From DATFFO01 sp963772815 (lineage in GTDB: Bacteria > Actinomycetota > Acidimicrobiia > Spongiisociales > ZC4RG35): a DNA stretch of 64,000 nucleotides. Position numbers and translations under genes: made by a program. The notes below the pieces were generated by a model. It had not been told where the DNA came from, made no database searches, and saw only the letters and a list, made by a program, of their open reading frames with translations. Below, piece after piece: positions 61,746-64,000 of this stretch. The DNA lies in assembly GCA_963772815.1 (NCBI GenBank), contig CAVYYV010000004.1:372001-436000 (forward strand), in the 5' to 3' direction. The first letter of the stretch is position 1, and each line of letters begins with the position of its first letter.

Positions 61746-62858
61746 ATGATCGGCGCTCTCATCGGGATCTTCGCCATCGTCATCTTTGTCACCGCCCACG
61801 AGGCCGGTCACTTCATCGCTGCCAAGGCGACCGGCATGAAGGCGACTGAGTTCTTCTTTGGGTTCGGACCGCGCCTGTGGTCGTTTCGGAAGGGCGAGAC
61901 CGAGTACGGCGTCAAACTGATCCCGGCCGGGGGCTACGTGAAGATCGTGGGAATGAACCCCTTCGAGGAAGTGGCTCCCGAGGACGTAGGTCGCACCTAC
62001 CGGGAGAAGCCATTCTGGAAGAAGTCGATCGTGGTGCTGGCCGGGGTGGGGATGAACTTCCTCATCGCCTTCGTCATGTTCTGGGTGCTGATCATGGCGA
62101 TGGGTGTGGCCGAGCCCATACCCGTCGTCCGCTCGGTAGTGGCCGAGTCCAATGGTGCTCCCACGGCCGCCGCCACTTCCGGTCTGGTGGCGGGTGATCG
62201 CATAGTGGCGGTCGACGGGGTCGAGTACCCGGATTGGCGGGATATCTCCAACGCTCTCGCGACCCGACCGGGCGAGAGCGTCGTTCTGACCATTGAGCGC
62301 AATGGACGGCGGATCGAGGTTCCTGTGACACTTGGCCGTCAGACCGACCCGCAGACGGGTGACATCCGGGGCTTCCTCGGCGTGGTGGCCTCCTATCAGG
62401 AACGTCCAACCGGCTGGTTCGAGGGAGTCGGCCTGGCCGGGCGAGAGGTCGGCAACGACGTTGGGCTCACCTTCCGGGTCATGGGGGATCTCATCCGGCC
62501 CTCGTCTCTGGCCCGGCTGGCGGGAGTGTTCATCGGCCGCACCGACGTCCCCAACGACATTCGACCCGTCGGCCCCATCGGGCTCGCCCAGATAGGAAGC
62601 CAGGTGGAGACGATCGGCGTTCCTACATACGTGGCGTTCCTGGCCTCGATCAACGTCATCCTGGCCACGTTCAACGTCCTGCCACTGCTACCGCTCGATG
62701 GGGGTCACTTCGCCGTGGCCCTCTGGCAGAAGGTGACCGGCCGGGAGCCCGACGTTCGCAAACTGGCGCCCATCGCCGTGGCGGTGATCGTCTTGTTCAC
62801 GTTCCTCGGCCTGGCCGCCATGATCCTCGACATCGTCAACCCGATACGCGTGGGCTGA
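61746..62858 (+). CDS. rip1: Site-2 protease (M50 family, RseP/Rip1 type)
   Basis: A membrane zinc protease for regulated intramembrane proteolysis of anti-sigma factors. The 370-residue protein has HEAGHFIAAKATGMKATEFF (HExxH), GYGVKLIPAGGYVKIVGMNP-like sequence, one PDZ domain (about 125-215, VRSVVAESNGAPTAAATSGL) and the second metal motif LLPLLPLDGGHFAVALWQ. It sits between dxr and ispG, the usual actinobacterial place. Confidence 0.94.
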   Translation: MIGALIGIFAIVIFVTAHEAGHFIAAKATGMKATEFFFGFGPRLWSFRKGETEYGVKLIPAGGYVKIVGMNPFEEVAPEDVGRTYREKPFWKKSIVVLAGVGMNFLIAFVMFWVLIMAMGVAEPIPVVRSVVAESNGAPTAAATSGLVAGDRIVAVDGVEYPDWRDISNALATRPGESVVLTIERNGRRIEVPVTLGRQTDPQTGDIRGFLGVVASYQERPTGWFEGVGLAGREVGNDVGLTFRVMGDLIRPSSLARLAGVFIGRTDVPNDIRPVGPIGLAQIGSQVETIGVPTYVAFLASINVILATFNVLPLLPLDGGHFAVALWQKVTGREPDVRKLAPIAVAVIVLFTFLGLAAMILDIVNPIRVG

Positions 62859-62913
62859 AGGGCCAACGCGCCCCCGGGGGAGCAATCGAGATTGGGGATC
62901 GCGGCCACCTACC

Positions 62914-64000
62914 ATGTCGGAGGTGATTCCACGTAGACAGACTCGCCAGATCCACGTGGGTGATGTCGCCGTTGGGGGTGGGGCCGACATCCCCGTCCAG
63001 TCGATGACCACCACCAAGACCGCCGATGTCGATTCGACCCTGGCGCAGGTGTATGCACTGCGCGGGGCGGGAGCAGACATCGTTCGGATCACCTGCAACG
63101 ACGTGGAAGCTGCTCAAGGCTTGGCCGAGATCGTCCCGCGCTCTCCGGTGCCGATCATCGCCGATATACATTTTCAGTACAAGCTCGCTCTGGCGGCCAT
63201 GGAGGCGGGCGTCCACGGGTTGCGGCTCAATCCCGGAAACATCCGCAAACCTGAGCACATCAAGACCGTGGCACGGGAAGCGAGGGACCGGGGTCTGCCC
63301 ATCAGAGTGGGAGTCAACGCGGGGTCCCTGGACAAGGATCTGCTCGACAGGCACGGGTCTCCCACCCCCGATGCCCTGGTCGAGTCGGCGCTGAAGGAGA
63401 TCGCCTACCTGGAGGAGGTCGACTTCACCGACATCAAGATCTCGGTCAAACACTCCCACGTACCCTCGATGGTGGATTCGTATCGACTCCTGTCGGACAA
63501 GATCGATTATCCGCTCCACCTGGGGGTGACCGAGGCCGGCCCACCTCCGGGCGGGCTGATCAAGTCCGTGGCGGGCATCGCCACTCTGCTGATGGAGGGG
63601 ATCGGCGACACGATTCGCTTTTCCCTGACAGCCGACTCGGTTGAGGAGGCAAAGGCGGGTCGTCAATTGCTCGAATACCTCGGTCTGAGGGCTCGGGCCG
63701 GACTCGACCTGATCGCCTGCCCCTCATGCGGGCGAGCCGAGGTGGACGTGATCGAGGTGGCAACCGCCGCCCAGGCCGCACTGGAGGCCGAGAACCTGCC
63801 CATCCAGGTGGCGGTCATGGGGTGCGTGGTCAACGGGCCCGGCGAGGCCCGGGAGGCCGACATCGGCATCGCCGCCGGGAGGGGACGGGGCCACCTGTTC
63901 ATCAAGGGCCAGGTAGTTCGAGTGGTACCCGAAGAGGAGATGGTCGAAGCCCTGCTGGACGAGGCCCGTCGCCTGGTCGAGGAGGGGCTGGATGCCCGTC
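62914..64000 (+). CDS. ispG: 4-hydroxy-3-methylbut-2-enyl diphosphate synthase, 3' truncated by window
   Basis: The penultimate MEP pathway enzyme, with a 4Fe-4S cluster. The frame opens MSEVIPRRQTRQIHVGDVAV, continues VQSMTTTKTADVDSTLAQV, IADIHFQYKLALAAMEAG, LRLNPGNIRKPEHI and HLGVTEAGPPPGGLIKS, and has the cluster Cys residues in CPSCGRAEVDV and MGCVVNGPGEAREADIGIA. 362 codons are present and the gene continues past the right edge, with only a few dozen residues missing. ATG 62914 is the natural start. Confidence 0.96.
   Translation, partial: MSEVIPRRQTRQIHVGDVAVGGGADIPVQSMTTTKTADVDSTLAQVYALRGAGADIVRITCNDVEAAQGLAEIVPRSPVPIIADIHFQYKLALAAMEAGVHGLRLNPGNIRKPEHIKTVAREARDRGLPIRVGVNAGSLDKDLLDRHGSPTPDALVESALKEIAYLEEVDFTDIKISVKHSHVPSMVDSYRLLSDKIDYPLHLGVTEAGPPPGGLIKSVAGIATLLMEGIGDTIRFSLTADSVEEAKAGRQLLEYLGLRARAGLDLIACPSCGRAEVDVIEVATAAQAALEAENLPIQVAVMGCVVNGPGEAREADIGIAAGRGRGHLFIKGQVVRVVPEEEMVEALLDEARRLVEEGLDAR

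Noticed and set aside
1..64000. tRNA, rRNA, CRISPR arrays, insertion sequences, phage genes
   Set aside because: Looked for clover-leaf ends, repeat-spacer patterns, transposase motifs and terminal repeats by eye; nothing convincing found.

Overview
The window is a gene-dense, GC-rich chromosomal segment from an actinobacterium. The evidence is gene content and order: whiG-rpsB-tsf-pyrH-frr-cdsA-dxr-rip1-ispG, rnc/fpg/acyP/smc/ftsY, ffh-rpsP-khpA-rimM-trmD-rplS-lepB, a moxR2-type locus, a SepIVA-like coiled-coil gene, DUF3052, DUF2469 and a DUF222/13E12-type HNH gene. A deep-branching class such as Acidimicrobiia is my guess from overall character; the sequence alone does not prove it. I see no rRNA, tRNA, CRISPR array, insertion sequence or prophage. 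No stretch longer than 300 bases lacks a gene.

Layout. 1-5.2 kb: the 3' end of a modular polyketide synthase (DH-ER-KR-ACP-TE), a small membrane protein and an InhA/FabI-type enoyl reductase. 5.2-7 kb: an orphan membrane histidine kinase. 7-10.5 kb: alpha/beta hydrolase, a membrane-embedded MurF-like ligase and a D-Ala-D-Ala ligase. 10.5-19.7 kb: Lrp domain, OB-fold protein and rpmB on the minus strand, then FakA-like, recG, rsmD, coaD, sepIVA-like, DUF177, rpmF, plsX and rnc. 19.7-26.3 kb: RDD, SpoIIM, DUF58, MoxR, DUF4350, DUF4129 and a membrane protein, lying between rnc and fpg. 26.3-33.6 kb: fpg, acyP, an MFS carrier, smc, ftsY and cdd. 33.6-44 kb: accessory metabolism (TrmH-type methylase, DUF3052, metallo-hydrolase, HNH nuclease with a candidate SOS box, methyltransferase, etfA/etfB, thymidine phosphorylase, an alkyltransferase-like protein, PEP carboxylase). 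44-64 kb: SRP and ribosome genes, an ABC exporter, enoyl-CoA hydratase, comM, dprA, whiG, translation factors and isoprenoid/lipid genes.

How genes work together. Ffh and FtsY are the two SRP GTPases, and LepB and Rip1 are membrane proteases. PlsX, CdsA and FabI serve lipid synthesis. Dxr and IspG are two steps of the MEP isoprenoid pathway. RecG, Fpg, Smc, DprA and ComM handle DNA. RpmB, RpmF, RpsP, RimM, TrmD, RplS, RpsB, Tsf and Frr serve translation.

Two things stand out. First, at least seven single-base frame disruptions break six otherwise well-conserved genes (ddl, recG, an MFS gene, ppc, ffh twice, an enoyl-CoA hydratase). Four lie in homopolymers, so base-level assembly error is the simplest explanation. 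Second, the MurF-like ligase has several membrane segments where MurF normally carries its UDP-substrate-binding domain. It is translationally coupled to a hydrolase and lies just upstream of ddl, which makes it the best candidate here for undescribed cell-envelope chemistry.
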